A stretch of DNA of 21,455 nt from CAVQLX01 sp046727715 (GTDB lineage Bacteria > Desulfobacterota > Binatia > DP-6), in NCBI GenBank assembly GCA_046727715.1, contig JBKPDC010000163.1, positions 1 through 21,455 of the forward strand. The letters are read 5' to 3'. Under the pieces are notes generated by a model. It saw only the letters and a program-made list of their open reading frames with translations, was not told the DNA's origin and did not search any database. A program made the position numbers and the translations under genes. Of the stretch, positions 6,401 to 14,217 are shown one piece after another (the stretch's first letter is position 1; the number at the start of each line of letters is the position of its first letter).

Positions 6401-7561
6401 GTGGCGGTGAGCCGGCAGGCGCTCGAGGACCGGGAGGCCGCGGCGCTCGCCCCTTATGCGATGCCGAGCCGGGCGTCGCGCGGGCGCCGGCACCCGGAGC
6501 CGGAGCACCGCTTCCGGATGGTGTTCCAGCGCGACCGCGACCGGATCATCCACTCGACGGCCTTCCGGCGCCTCGAGTACAAGACGCAGGTCTTCGTCAA
6601 CCACGAGGGCGACTACTACCGCACGCGGCTCACCCACACGATGGAAGCGGCGCAGGTGACCCGCACGCTGGCCCGCACCCTCGGCCTGAACGAGGATCTC
6701 GCCGAGGCCGTCGCGCTGGCGCACGACCTGGGCCACACGCCCTTCGGCCACGCCGGAGAGCGCACCCTGGATCGCCTGATGCAGCCCCACGGCGGCTTCG
6801 AGCACAACGGGCAGAGCCTCCGCATCGTGGAGACGCTCGAGGAACGCTATCCACGATTCCGCGGCCTCAACCTGTCGTGGGAGGTCCGGGAGGGTATCGT
6901 GAAGCACTCGACGCGGTACGACCGCCCGCAGGTCGCCGAGTACGATGCCAGCCTCGCCCCGTGCCTGGAGGCGCAGATCGTCGATTTCGCCGACGAAATC
7001 GCCTACAGCGCCCACGACGTCGACGACGGCCTCAAGTCCGGCATGCTCGACCCGGACGATCTGGCCACCGTGCCACTGTGGGCGGATGCGCTCGCCGCGG
7101 TGTCCGCCGACGCTCCCGGGGCGTCCCCCACGATCCTCCACTACCAGGCGGTGCGCCGGCTCATCGACGAGATGGCGTCCGATCTGGTCGAGACGCTGTT
7201 GGCGAGGATCGTGGACCAGGGCATCGACAGCCTGGACGCGGTGCGCGCGGTGAAGCCGCGCCTCGTCGAGTTCTCCACGCCCATGACGGCGCGACAGCGC
7301 GCGCTGAAGACGTTCCTGTACGACCGACTCTACACCCACCACCGCGTGACGCGCATGACGCAGAAGGCCGACCGGATCATGAGCGCGCTCTTCGAAGTCT
7401 ACATGCAGGAGCCGCGGCAGCTCCCGCCGCACGTGCTGCGCCGCGTGACCGACGACGGGGAGACGGTGGCGCGGGTCGTGGCCGACTACATCGCCGGGAT
7501 GACCGACCGCTTCGCGCTCGAGGAGTACAAGAAGCTCTTCGACCCCTACGAGCGCGTCTGA
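6401..7561 (+). CDS. dgt: dGTPase-like HD-domain triphosphohydrolase
   Basis: The family hydrolyses deoxynucleoside triphosphates, classically dGTP, to the nucleoside and triphosphate. The 386-residue length fits the short dGTPase-like subfamily rather than the longer E. coli type. Visible features are DRDRIIHSTAFRRLEYKTQV (45-64), the metal ligands in RLTHTMEAAQV (His79), the HD pair in LAHDLGHTPFGHAGE (H108-D109), GGFEHNGQSLR, and the second Asp motif VDFADEIAYSAHDVDDG around residue 190. Start GTG at 6401 is chosen because it is 17 bases after rplI; a second in-frame GTG two codons later is possible. No strong ribosome binding site, so coupling to rplI is plausible. It converges with the glycosyltransferase gene with 18 bases between. 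Substrate is inferred from family only. Confidence 0.92.
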   Translation: MAVSRQALEDREAAALAPYAMPSRASRGRRHPEPEHRFRMVFQRDRDRIIHSTAFRRLEYKTQVFVNHEGDYYRTRLTHTMEAAQVTRTLARTLGLNEDLAEAVALAHDLGHTPFGHAGERTLDRLMQPHGGFEHNGQSLRIVETLEERYPRFRGLNLSWEVREGIVKHSTRYDRPQVAEYDASLAPCLEAQIVDFADEIAYSAHDVDDGLKSGMLDPDDLATVPLWADALAAVSADAPGASPTILHYQAVRRLIDEMASDLVETLLARIVDQGIDSLDAVRAVKPRLVEFSTPMTARQRALKTFLYDRLYTHHRVTRMTQKADRIMSALFEVYMQEPRQLPPHVLRRVTDDGETVARVVADYIAGMTDRFALEEYKKLFDPYERV

Positions 7562-7579
7562 GCGCGGCGCCGCCCCGCT

Positions 7580-8509
7580 TCACGACCGCCGGGCGCGCCA
7601 GCGGGCAGCCAGGTCGCGCAGGTGGAGACCAAGCGCCTGGCGGATCGCCTCCGCCGTCGCGACCAGCTCGCGGGGACGCCCCTCGAGCCACGCGCTCATC
7701 CAGTGCCGCCACGCGATGCGGTAGAGGTGCCGACGCTCGCGGCGCCCGAACCATCGCGGGCCCAGCTGGACGAGCACCTCCGGATGACGGTCGCGCAGCC
7801 GCCGCATCACGGCCAGCATGCCCTCGCGCAGCTTCAGGCGGTCCCGGGTCTGGTTCTCGCCGTGCAGCCGGTAGCGGAACACGGGGACGTCGAGGAAGAC
7901 GGCGCGTCCCGCGAGCGCGAGACGGCACGCGAGATCGAGATCGGCGTGCCGGGGCAGGGTGACGTCGATGCCGCCGGCGTCGTCGAACGCCCGACGCCGG
8001 ATGAGGGTGGCCTGGAGGAACACGGGGAGACCCTCGCGCACGATCTCGCGGACTCCGAAAGGGCGGCCGTCGAGACGCCGGGCGAGCGGCCGACACACCA
8101 CGGGTGCCCCCGACTCCACCCCGTTGCGCGCCACGATCCCGTTGGCGAAGACGGCGTCGACCTCGGGATGAGCCTCGAGAAAGGCCGCCAGATGCCCCAG
8201 ACGGCCGGGAAGCATCAGATCATCGGAATCGTGGAAGGCGAGGAGGGTGCCGCGCGCCTGGTCGACACCGGCGGCGCGTGCCCGCGCGACACCGCCATTG
8301 CGCTCGAGGCGCACGACGCGCAGTGCCGGACCGTAGCGCGCCAGCAGAGAGGGGGTGGCGTCTGTCGACCCGTCGTCAGCGACCACCACCTCGTACGACG
8401 GGCAGTCCCCCTGCGCCAGCACCGAGTCGAGCGCTGCACGCAGGAGGTGCGCCCGATTGAAGGTCGGCAGCACGACGGAAATGATCGGCGCGGGCAAGTC
8501 GGCCGGCAT
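7580..8509 (-). CDS. family 2 glycosyltransferase
   Basis: Transfers a sugar from an activated nucleotide donor to an unknown acceptor, probably on the cytoplasmic side during glycan or lipid-glycan assembly. The 309-residue product opens directly with the GT-A fold: SVVLPTFNRAHLLRAALDSV, VVVADDGSTDATPSLL, and the metal-binding DxD-like FHDSDDLMLPGRL near residue 90. There is no transmembrane segment. The C-terminal third is Arg-rich and poorly defined. Start ATG at 8509 is preferred because the fold begins a few residues later; a GTG at 8554 would add 15 residues. Ribosome binding sites are weak for both. It is the last gene of the minus-strand run, 66 bases after the sulfatase-fold gene. 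Donor and acceptor cannot be told. Confidence 0.88.
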   Translation of the reverse strand: MPADLPAPIISVVLPTFNRAHLLRAALDSVLAQGDCPSYEVVVADDGSTDATPSLLARYGPALRVVRLERNGGVARARAAGVDQARGTLLAFHDSDDLMLPGRLGHLAAFLEAHPEVDAVFANGIVARNGVESGAPVVCRPLARRLDGRPFGVREIVREGLPVFLQATLIRRRAFDDAGGIDVTLPRHADLDLACRLALAGRAVFLDVPVFRYRLHGENQTRDRLKLREGMLAVMRRLRDRHPEVLVQLGPRWFGRRERRHLYRIAWRHWMSAWLEGRPRELVATAEAIRQALGLHLRDLAARWRARRS

Positions 8510-8575
8510 GCGGGATGTGGCCCCGTCTAGCGAAGAGGGGGCGCCGCAGTCCACCGGCCAGACGGCACGGTGCTG

Positions 8576-10522
8576 TCAGGGCACGTACCCGAGCGCTCGT
8601 AGCCGGCGGAGCTGCGCCTCGTCCGGCGCGGGGGGCTCGGGCGCGGGGACGACGCCCTCGGGGGACATACGCAGCCCGACCACGTGGGCGCGCAGGGCGG
8701 ATTCGGGGGGGAGGACGACACGGAGCCGCCCGCCGGTCGCACGGGCCGTGCCGAGCGGGACGAAGGCCATCGGCTCGTCCTTCTCGAACGCGGCCTTTCG
8801 CCAGCGGGCGAAGCCGAACAGCCATGGCATGCGGGGGACCGGGACCGTCGCCAGTTCGATGCCGTACGAACCGTCGGGCAGGTCGACGGAGGCTTCCATG
8901 GGGCCGGCTCCCCCGCGCTCGAGCAGAGCAAGGCCCCGACCCGTTGCGAGCCAGCCGGGGGTGCGGAGCGCCGAGGCCGTCGTCTCCTCGCCGACTGGGA
9001 CGCAGGCGAGGACGGCGTCGCCGTCCACACGCCAGAAATCCGAACGCACGACGACGCGGCGATCCGCCGGGCCGTAGCGGGTGGCGACGAACGCTCGTTC
9101 CAGCCGGTGAAGCCGATGGTCGAGCTGGCGGCGCAGCGCCGCGACCGGGCCGCCCGCGGCCGGAAGCGCCGTTCGCCCGCCGTCCTCGCGGAGCGCGAAG
9201 GCCAGCTCCGGCCCCTCGCAGCGCGCACGAAGCGACCCGGGGAGGTTGCGGCGCAGGAGATGGTGCCGCCGGCGGATGGCCTGGTAGTCCTCCCACGCAT
9301 AGTAGGCGGCCGCCTTGGCGCACCCGGTGCACGCGACCCCGTCTGGGTCGAGCTGCGAGCGCCCGTCGACATGCGTCCCAGGCGGCAGGGCGATGCCGAC
9401 GCGGGCGAGCAGCGTCGGCACGACGTCCACGTTCTCCGTCACGCGCTCGACGACCTGGCCCGACCGGATGCCGGGTCCTGCCATGATCCAGGGGATGTGC
9501 TGGACGGCGTCGGCGAGCGAGTCGCCATGGTCGATGCGACCCTCGTCACCCAGCTCTTCGCCGTGGTCCGCCACCACGACGACCAGCGTCCGTGTCAGCT
9601 CCGGATCGTCCACGCGCAGCGCCGTGAGGAGGCGGCCGATCTGCTCGTCCATGAACGCGAGCAGGGTGTCGTAGACTGCGGCGAAATGTCGCCGGTCGTC
9701 GGGCGCGAAGTCGGTGGCGTCGAAGCGACTCCAGCTCCGCCGTTCACGGTCGAAGGCCGGCTCCCCATCCGGGCGGAAGCGGCGCCGCCAGTCATACCCG
9801 GGAACCGGAAAGCGCGGCTCTGGCTCGGGGAGGAAGCGCGGCATGTGGGCATCCATGAAATGGACGTAGAGGAAGGTGGGCCGCCCCTGGTCCCGGCCGC
9901 GCCAGAGGGCCAGGGCGCGATCCACCACCTCGGCCGCACCCGCATGCCCGCGGCTCGGGGCTGCAGGAACGAGGTCGAAGGTTTCGAACGGCTCCCCGAG
10001 TGCGCTCTCCCGCGCCACCCAGGGGTGCGCACTGACCGCCAGCAGCTGAAACCCGACACTGCGCAGCACGTTCGGCAGGAGAAGGGCCGTCGCATCCGGC
10101 CGACTGAACGGGAACTCCCGCGGATGATCGTCCGCGCGGAAGGCGCGCAGGACGTTCTGATGGTAGTAACGCCCGGACATGAGCTGCGGCATCGACGGGC
10201 GGGTGGCGTGCGAGTTCGCGAAGTGGCGCGCGAAGCGGACGCCCGACGCCGCCAACGCGTCCAGGTTGGGGGTGGTCGGATTCGGGCCGCCCCAGGCGCT
10301 CAGGCGATCAGCGCGGGTGGTGTCGAGGAGAAGAAAGACCACCGACGTCGGAGCGGCAGGGGCCGCCGTGCGCGCCAGAGAAAGCAGGACGAGAACGGCA
10401 AGGCTGGCAGCGGAGCGAGTCGGGCCAAAGTTAACATAACGAATCTTATCAGACGTTGGTCCGGCTACGCACCGGCGCTGGGCGCCGCCGGGCCGGTGTC
10501 GGCTGCTAGTGGCCGGCGCCAC
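8576..10522 (-). CDS. sulfatase-fold (alkaline phosphatase superfamily) exported enzyme
   Basis: The 648-residue product has an Arg-rich N-terminus, a hydrophobic signal or anchor segment (about residues 38-58) and a sulfatase-family domain. Visible are FLLLDTTRADRLSAWG (metal Asp67), TPNLDALAASGVRF, the nucleophile region ATRPSMPQLMSGR, FLYVHFMDAH and VVVVADHGEELGDEG with a following DHG. The nucleophile position of the C/S-x-P-S-R motif is Thr107, and the Arg is Met, so formylglycine formation is not expected. The DTLRADHL-type branch with Thr instead of Cys is known to carry such changes and may act on phosphate or phosphodiester substrates. After about residue 400 the protein is a separate, less conserved beta-rich region. 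Start GTG at 10522 overlaps the upstream TPR gene by 17 bases and gives an unusually long preamble, but no other ATG, GTG or TTG precedes the hydrophobic segment. Substrate unknown. Confidence 0.85.
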   Translation of the reverse strand: MAPATSSRHRPGGAQRRCVAGPTSDKIRYVNFGPTRSAASLAVLVLLSLARTAAPAAPTSVVFLLLDTTRADRLSAWGGPNPTTPNLDALAASGVRFARHFANSHATRPSMPQLMSGRYYHQNVLRAFRADDHPREFPFSRPDATALLLPNVLRSVGFQLLAVSAHPWVARESALGEPFETFDLVPAAPSRGHAGAAEVVDRALALWRGRDQGRPTFLYVHFMDAHMPRFLPEPEPRFPVPGYDWRRRFRPDGEPAFDRERRSWSRFDATDFAPDDRRHFAAVYDTLLAFMDEQIGRLLTALRVDDPELTRTLVVVVADHGEELGDEGRIDHGDSLADAVQHIPWIMAGPGIRSGQVVERVTENVDVVPTLLARVGIALPPGTHVDGRSQLDPDGVACTGCAKAAAYYAWEDYQAIRRRHHLLRRNLPGSLRARCEGPELAFALREDGGRTALPAAGGPVAALRRQLDHRLHRLERAFVATRYGPADRRVVVRSDFWRVDGDAVLACVPVGEETTASALRTPGWLATGRGLALLERGGAGPMEASVDLPDGSYGIELATVPVPRMPWLFGFARWRKAAFEKDEPMAFVPLGTARATGGRLRVVLPPESALRAHVVGLRMSPEGVVPAPEPPAPDEAQLRRLRALGYVP

Positions 10523-11204
10523 CCGCGGTGGCGACTTCGGCGGGGATCTTCGCCTCGAGCACCGTGCGTGCGAACCCGCTCGGCGACTCCTTCAGGACGG
10601 CGAGATACAGCTCCTTCGCCTTTTCGGGCTGGCCGCCGGCCTCGTAGAGGCGCGCCAGCGAGAGCCGGGCGTCGCCCCGGAACGGGCCGTCGAGCGCCGC
10701 GGCCTGCTCGTAGGCGTCGCGAGCACCGGCGGCGTCTCCGGTTGCCTCGCGGGCACGCGCCAGGCCCAGGAGCGCCTCCTGGCGGAGGTAGTCGGTCGGG
10801 GGCGATCCCGCCAGGAACTCGCCGTACGCCGTGGCCGCGCCGGCGGCATCTGGCTTCCGGGACAGCGCGTGACCTTGGTAGAGGATGGCGAGCCGGCCGT
10901 AGCTGGTTTGCGGGTAGTCGCGCGCCAGCCCCGCGAAGGCGTCGGCGGCCTCGGGCCAGCGGCCGGCCTGGAAGACGTCATACGCGGACTGAAAGCGCAC
11001 ACCGGCGGCGGCCGACTGGCGAGCCCGGTACCAGTTCACGCCAGCGCCCACGGCGGCGATGGCCAGCGCCGCCGCCGCGACCGCCACAAGCGCGGTCCGG
11101 TTGGCGCGGGCCCACGCCGCGACCTGCCCCGTGAGCGTCTGGAACTCGTCGGGCTCGCGCAGCGCCTTGCGGTTGAGCTTGATGCGTCCTGCAGGCGGCG
11201 CCAT
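10506..11204 (-). CDS. membrane-anchored tetratricopeptide protein (YfgM-like)
   Basis: The 232-residue product has a short cytosolic N-terminus (about 35 residues), one membrane segment (TALVAVAAAALAIAAVGAGV, about residues 38-57) and a periplasmic helical domain made of TPR-like pairs. Visible repeats include FQAGRWPEAADAFAGLARDY, ALLGLARAREATGDAAGARD and LSLARLYEAGGQPEKAKELY. This topology and size match the YfgM family, which in E. coli associates with the SecYEG translocon and periplasmic chaperones. Start ATG at 11204 lies three bases after the stop of the DUF151 gene, so the two are probably translated together; no strong ribosome binding site is seen. Family placement is by architecture; the partner here is unknown. 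Confidence 0.8.
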   Translation of the reverse strand: MAPPAGRIKLNRKALREPDEFQTLTGQVAAWARANRTALVAVAAAALAIAAVGAGVNWYRARQSAAAGVRFQSAYDVFQAGRWPEAADAFAGLARDYPQTSYGRLAILYQGHALSRKPDAAGAATAYGEFLAGSPPTDYLRQEALLGLARAREATGDAAGARDAYEQAAALDGPFRGDARLSLARLYEAGGQPEKAKELYLAVLKESPSGFARTVLEAKIPAEVATAGGAGH

Positions 11205-11207
11205 GCG

Positions 11208-11723
11208 CTACATCTTGTACTTGAAGTCGTCCGGCGACATCTTCTCGAGGATCTCGGCCCACTTGTCGCGTGACACGTTGGAGAGGTCCTGTTCCTTGCC
11301 CTCGTCCATCTGCTGGAGCACGCTCGACGCCTCGAGAACCGCCTTGGCGACGTAGATGGGACTCTTGGTCCGGAGCGCCAGGCTGATGGCGTCCGACGGG
11401 CGGGCGTCGATCTGGAGCTGTCGATCCCCGACACGCAGATAGATCAGCGCGAAGTACGTGTTCTCCCGGAGCTCCGTGACCTCCACCCACTCGACCGCGG
11501 CGTCGAGCTCTTCGAGCACCGTCCGCAGCAGGTCGTGTGTCATCGGGCGCGCCATCTTGATGCCCTCGAGCTCCGTTGCCATGGACGTCGCCTCGAGGAG
11601 GCCGATCCAGATGGGCAGATTCAGCTTGTTGTCCGGGTCGCGCAGGATGACGATCGGCGTCTTGGTCACCGGGTCGAGGGTCAGCCCCCCGACGGTCATC
11701 AGGATAAAGTCCTCCCGATTCAT
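11208..11723 (-). CDS. bifunctional nuclease family protein (DUF151)
   Basis: The 171-residue product consists of one BFN/DUF151 domain. Seen are the opening MTVGGLTLDPVTKTPIVIL, the hallmark LPIWIGLLEATSMATELEG (about residues 35-53), ARPMTHDLLRTVLEEL, and the ARPSDAISLALRTKSPIYV motif near residue 107. A few family members have been described as nucleases on DNA and RNA; for most the activity is untested. A C-terminal extension after about residue 135 is charged and probably helical. Start ATG at 11723; ribosome binding is weak. It lies 38 bases after the CoxE-type gene and three bases before the TPR gene. Domain assignment is firm, role unknown. Confidence 0.92.
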   Translation of the reverse strand: MNREDFILMTVGGLTLDPVTKTPIVILRDPDNKLNLPIWIGLLEATSMATELEGIKMARPMTHDLLRTVLEELDAAVEWVEVTELRENTYFALIYLRVGDRQLQIDARPSDAISLALRTKSPIYVAKAVLEASSVLQQMDEGKEQDLSNVSRDKWAEILEKMSPDDFKYKM

Positions 11724-11761
11724 GTTGTGGGGATCATGAAGCAGCCCTTCCGGGACGTCAA

Positions 11762-13168
11762 TCAGACCGTGACCAGGCGGTCGATGACCCGATAGAGCTG
11801 GTTCAGGTTACGGCACTCCTCCACGATCGTGCAGTACGGCGCGTAGCGGTCCATCTCGCTGTCGCCGAACCCCCACGTCATGCGGTTCTCCGGGTTCAGC
11901 CAGATGACCTGCTTGGCTCGCTGCTGGACGTCCCGGAGGACCCATTCGTGCGGCAGGTTGTAGTTGTTGCGGGCGTCCCCCAGGATGATCACGGTCGTGC
12001 GCTTGCTGACCGCGGCCAGATGGTCGCGGTGGAAGCTGCGGAACGCGCGCCCGAAGTCGGAGTGCGCGTAGACGTTGATCAGGTTGCCGTGGAGCGCCTC
12101 CTCGAGGGCCTGGTTGGCGTCGTACTCCGCGAACAGCTCGGTCACCTCCCCGATTTCCGCCACGAAGATGAAGCTGCGCACCTTCGAATAGAGGTCCTGG
12201 AGCGCATACACGAACTGGAGCATGAAACGTGACACGTTGCGCACCGAGTCGGACACGTCGCAGAGGACCATGACCTGCGGCTTGTCCTTGCGCTTGCGAT
12301 CGAAGACGATCTGGAACGGGACGCCGCCGTATTGCAAGTTGTGGCGCAGGGTCTCGCTCGAGTCGAAGCGTCCCCGCTTGGCCCGCCGGCGCCGCACGGC
12401 CACCACGTTCTTCAGGCGCTCGGCGAGCTTCGTCACCGCTTCCTCCATGCGGTGGATCTCCTCCTCGGTGAGGTAGAAGAAGCTCTTCTCGGCGAGGTTC
12501 TGCAGCCCCTGGCGGTCCTGGCGCTGCACGTCCTGGCGGTCGAGCTCCCGGCGGACCATGGCCTTCATCAGGTCCTGGAGGTCGCGCAGCCGCCGCGCCA
12601 GGTACTCGTCGAGCCGCCGGGCGACGTCGGGCGCGGCGCCCGCCAGGTCACGCCGCAGGCGGTCCAGCTCGGCGCCCAGCTCGCCGAGACCGAGTGCCGC
12701 GGCCATGGCGTGCGTGAACCGCCCCTCCTGGAAGCCGTGCTCGATCTCGTCCAGCCGCGCCTGGCGGGCCGCGTCCCGCAGCAGCTGCTCGAGGCGGCCG
12801 GCGTCGGCGCGCAGGAGGGCCCGTGCCAGCGGCGACAGGTCGATCCCCTGCTCCGCGAGCAGCTGCTCGAGCTGCGCGAGGAAGCGCGCGAAGTCCTCCT
12901 CGTCGAGCCCGATGGCCGCCTGGGTGGCCGCGGTCACCTCGCGGATCACCTCGCCCAGCCCGGAGAAGAAGAGATCGAACAGGCGGTCGAACGTGGGCAC
13001 GTCGACGGCGCGCTTGACGGCCGTCGCGCGCAGCGCGGCGCGCACCGTGTCCCGGTCGCCGAGCCCCACGGCCGCGAGGGCCTGAAACGCGTCCATGGTC
13101 TCGGCCAGCGAGACCCGCACCCCGTTGCGGCGGAGAAGCGCCGTGAACTCGACGACCTTGGTGTCCAT
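11762..13168 (-). CDS. VWA domain protein, CoxE-like
   Basis: The 468-residue product has a helical N-terminal two-thirds with many Arg/Glu/Gln-rich segments and a C-terminal von Willebrand A domain. The metal-site motif reads DVSDSV near residue 302, followed by a Ser/Asp-containing YAHSDFGRAF and GDARNNYN, which match the DxSxS, Thr/Ser and Asp elements of a MIDAS. Proteins of this family work with MoxR AAA+ ATPases as cofactor-insertion or assembly chaperones, for example CoxE with CoxD in CO dehydrogenase maturation. There is no signal peptide. Start ATG at 13168; the MoxR gene ends nine bases before it. No CO dehydrogenase genes are visible, so the client is unknown. Confidence 0.92.
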   Translation of the reverse strand: MDTKVVEFTALLRRNGVRVSLAETMDAFQALAAVGLGDRDTVRAALRATAVKRAVDVPTFDRLFDLFFSGLGEVIREVTAATQAAIGLDEEDFARFLAQLEQLLAEQGIDLSPLARALLRADAGRLEQLLRDAARQARLDEIEHGFQEGRFTHAMAAALGLGELGAELDRLRRDLAGAAPDVARRLDEYLARRLRDLQDLMKAMVRRELDRQDVQRQDRQGLQNLAEKSFFYLTEEEIHRMEEAVTKLAERLKNVVAVRRRRAKRGRFDSSETLRHNLQYGGVPFQIVFDRKRKDKPQVMVLCDVSDSVRNVSRFMLQFVYALQDLYSKVRSFIFVAEIGEVTELFAEYDANQALEEALHGNLINVYAHSDFGRAFRSFHRDHLAAVSKRTTVIILGDARNNYNLPHEWVLRDVQQRAKQVIWLNPENRMTWGFGDSEMDRYAPYCTIVEECRNLNQLYRVIDRLVTV

Positions 13169-13177
13169 CCGGCCCGC

Positions 13178-14134
13178 TCAGTGCAGGACGTCCTTGTCGC
13201 CGGCCGCTCGCTTCAGCTTGGCGCGCTGGAGCTCCAAGTGCTCCTTCAGCTCCTGCTGGGCCTTGCGGATGTCCCCCTCGTACTTGAGGACCACCGACAG
13301 CGTGTCCTGGACCAGCTCGTCCTCGAGCGTGTCGACGTTGAGGAGCGTCAGCGCCTTCGCCCAGTCGAGCGTCTCGCTGATGCTCGGCAGCTTCTTCAGA
13401 TCGAGCTTGCGGATCCGCTGGATGACCGACACCACCTCCCCCGCCAGCCGCTCGCCGACACCCGGCACCTTGAGCTTCACGATCTCCAGCTCCTGGCTCT
13501 TGTCGGGGAAATCGACGTACAGGTGAAGACAGCGGCGCTTGAGGGCGTCCGACATCTCGCGCGCGTTGTTGCTGGTCAGCACGACGATGGGCCGGTGTCT
13601 GGCCTGCAGCGTGCCCAGCTCCGGCACGCTCACCTGGAAGTCGGAGAGCACCTCCAGGAGGAAGGCCTCGAACTCGGTGTCGGACTTGTCGATTTCGTCG
13701 ATCAGCAGCACGCACGGCTCGGCGGACGTGATCGCGCGCAGCAACGGCCGCGGGAGCAGGAACTGGTCGCTGAAGAAGACGTCATCCTCGCTGGCGATGC
13801 GCGCGACGGCCTCGCGGAGCGACGGCGCGTCGCCCACGACCTCGCCGATCTTCTCGCGCAGGATCTGCGTGTAGAGGAGCTGCTTCGCGTATTCCCATTC
13901 GTAGAGTGCCTTGGCCTCGTCGAGCCCCTCGTAGCACTGGAGCCGGATCAGCTCGCGCCCGAGGGCCCCCGCGACGACCTTGGCCAGCTCCGTCTTGCCC
14001 ACGCCCGCGGGGCCCTCGACCAGGACCGGTTTGTCCAGCCGGCTTGCCAGATAGACCACCGTCCCGATGGTGCGGCTGGCGATGTAGCGCTGATCCGCGA
14101 GGCGACCGATGACGTCGTCGATGCTGTCGAACAT
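13178..14134 (-). CDS. MoxR-family AAA+ ATPase
   Basis: The 318-residue product has Walker A in GPAGVGKTELAKV (residues 41-53), Walker B in VLLIDEIDKSD (about residue 145), sensor I (IVVLTSNNAREM) and the typical MoxR spacing. The family remodels client proteins together with a VWA-domain partner, which is encoded immediately downstream (nine-base gap). It is cytoplasmic and shows no signal peptide. Start ATG at 14134. It is the CoxD-like half of a CoxD/CoxE-type pair, without the CO dehydrogenase structural genes in view. Assignment to the family is firm; function beyond a remodelling chaperone is inference. Confidence 0.94.
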   Translation of the reverse strand: MFDSIDDVIGRLADQRYIASRTIGTVVYLASRLDKPVLVEGPAGVGKTELAKVVAGALGRELIRLQCYEGLDEAKALYEWEYAKQLLYTQILREKIGEVVGDAPSLREAVARIASEDDVFFSDQFLLPRPLLRAITSAEPCVLLIDEIDKSDTEFEAFLLEVLSDFQVSVPELGTLQARHRPIVVLTSNNAREMSDALKRRCLHLYVDFPDKSQELEIVKLKVPGVGERLAGEVVSVIQRIRKLDLKKLPSISETLDWAKALTLLNVDTLEDELVQDTLSVVLKYEGDIRKAQQELKEHLELQRAKLKRAAGDKDVLH

Positions 14135-14163
14135 CGTTCGGCGCGGACGCTAACACACGGTCA

Positions 14164-14204
14164 TTGGCGACGCCAACCACGGCACCCGCGCGGCGTCGCG
14201 CGGG
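14164..14204. repeat. two GC-rich hairpins between MoxR and phosphatase genes
   Basis: In the 83-base gap, TTGGC (14164-14168) pairs with GCCAA (14172-14176), and a perfect 8-bp repeat CCCGCGCG (14185-14192) pairs with CGCGCGGG (14197-14204) around a 4-base loop. Neither has a T-tract in either direction. They may stall or end transcription between the phosphatase gene and MoxR, or mark a processing site. This is the largest gap in the minus-strand run. Confidence 0.4.
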
Positions 14205-14217
14205 GCTCGCGCCACCG

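Noticed and set aside
7564..7573. 10-base palindrome GCGGCGCCGC between dgt and the glycosyltransferase gene
   Set aside because: Short, common in GC-rich DNA and lacking a T-tract; not enough to call a bidirectional terminator.
6142..7962. 606-codon open frame on the plus strand
   Set aside because: It is the out-of-frame shadow of rplI and dgt, with low-complexity Arg/Ala/Pro-rich translation.
8684..11134. 816-codon open frame opposite the sulfatase-fold and TPR genes
   Set aside because: Antisense shadow caused by high GC content; the minus-strand products carry recognisable domains and the plus-strand one does not.
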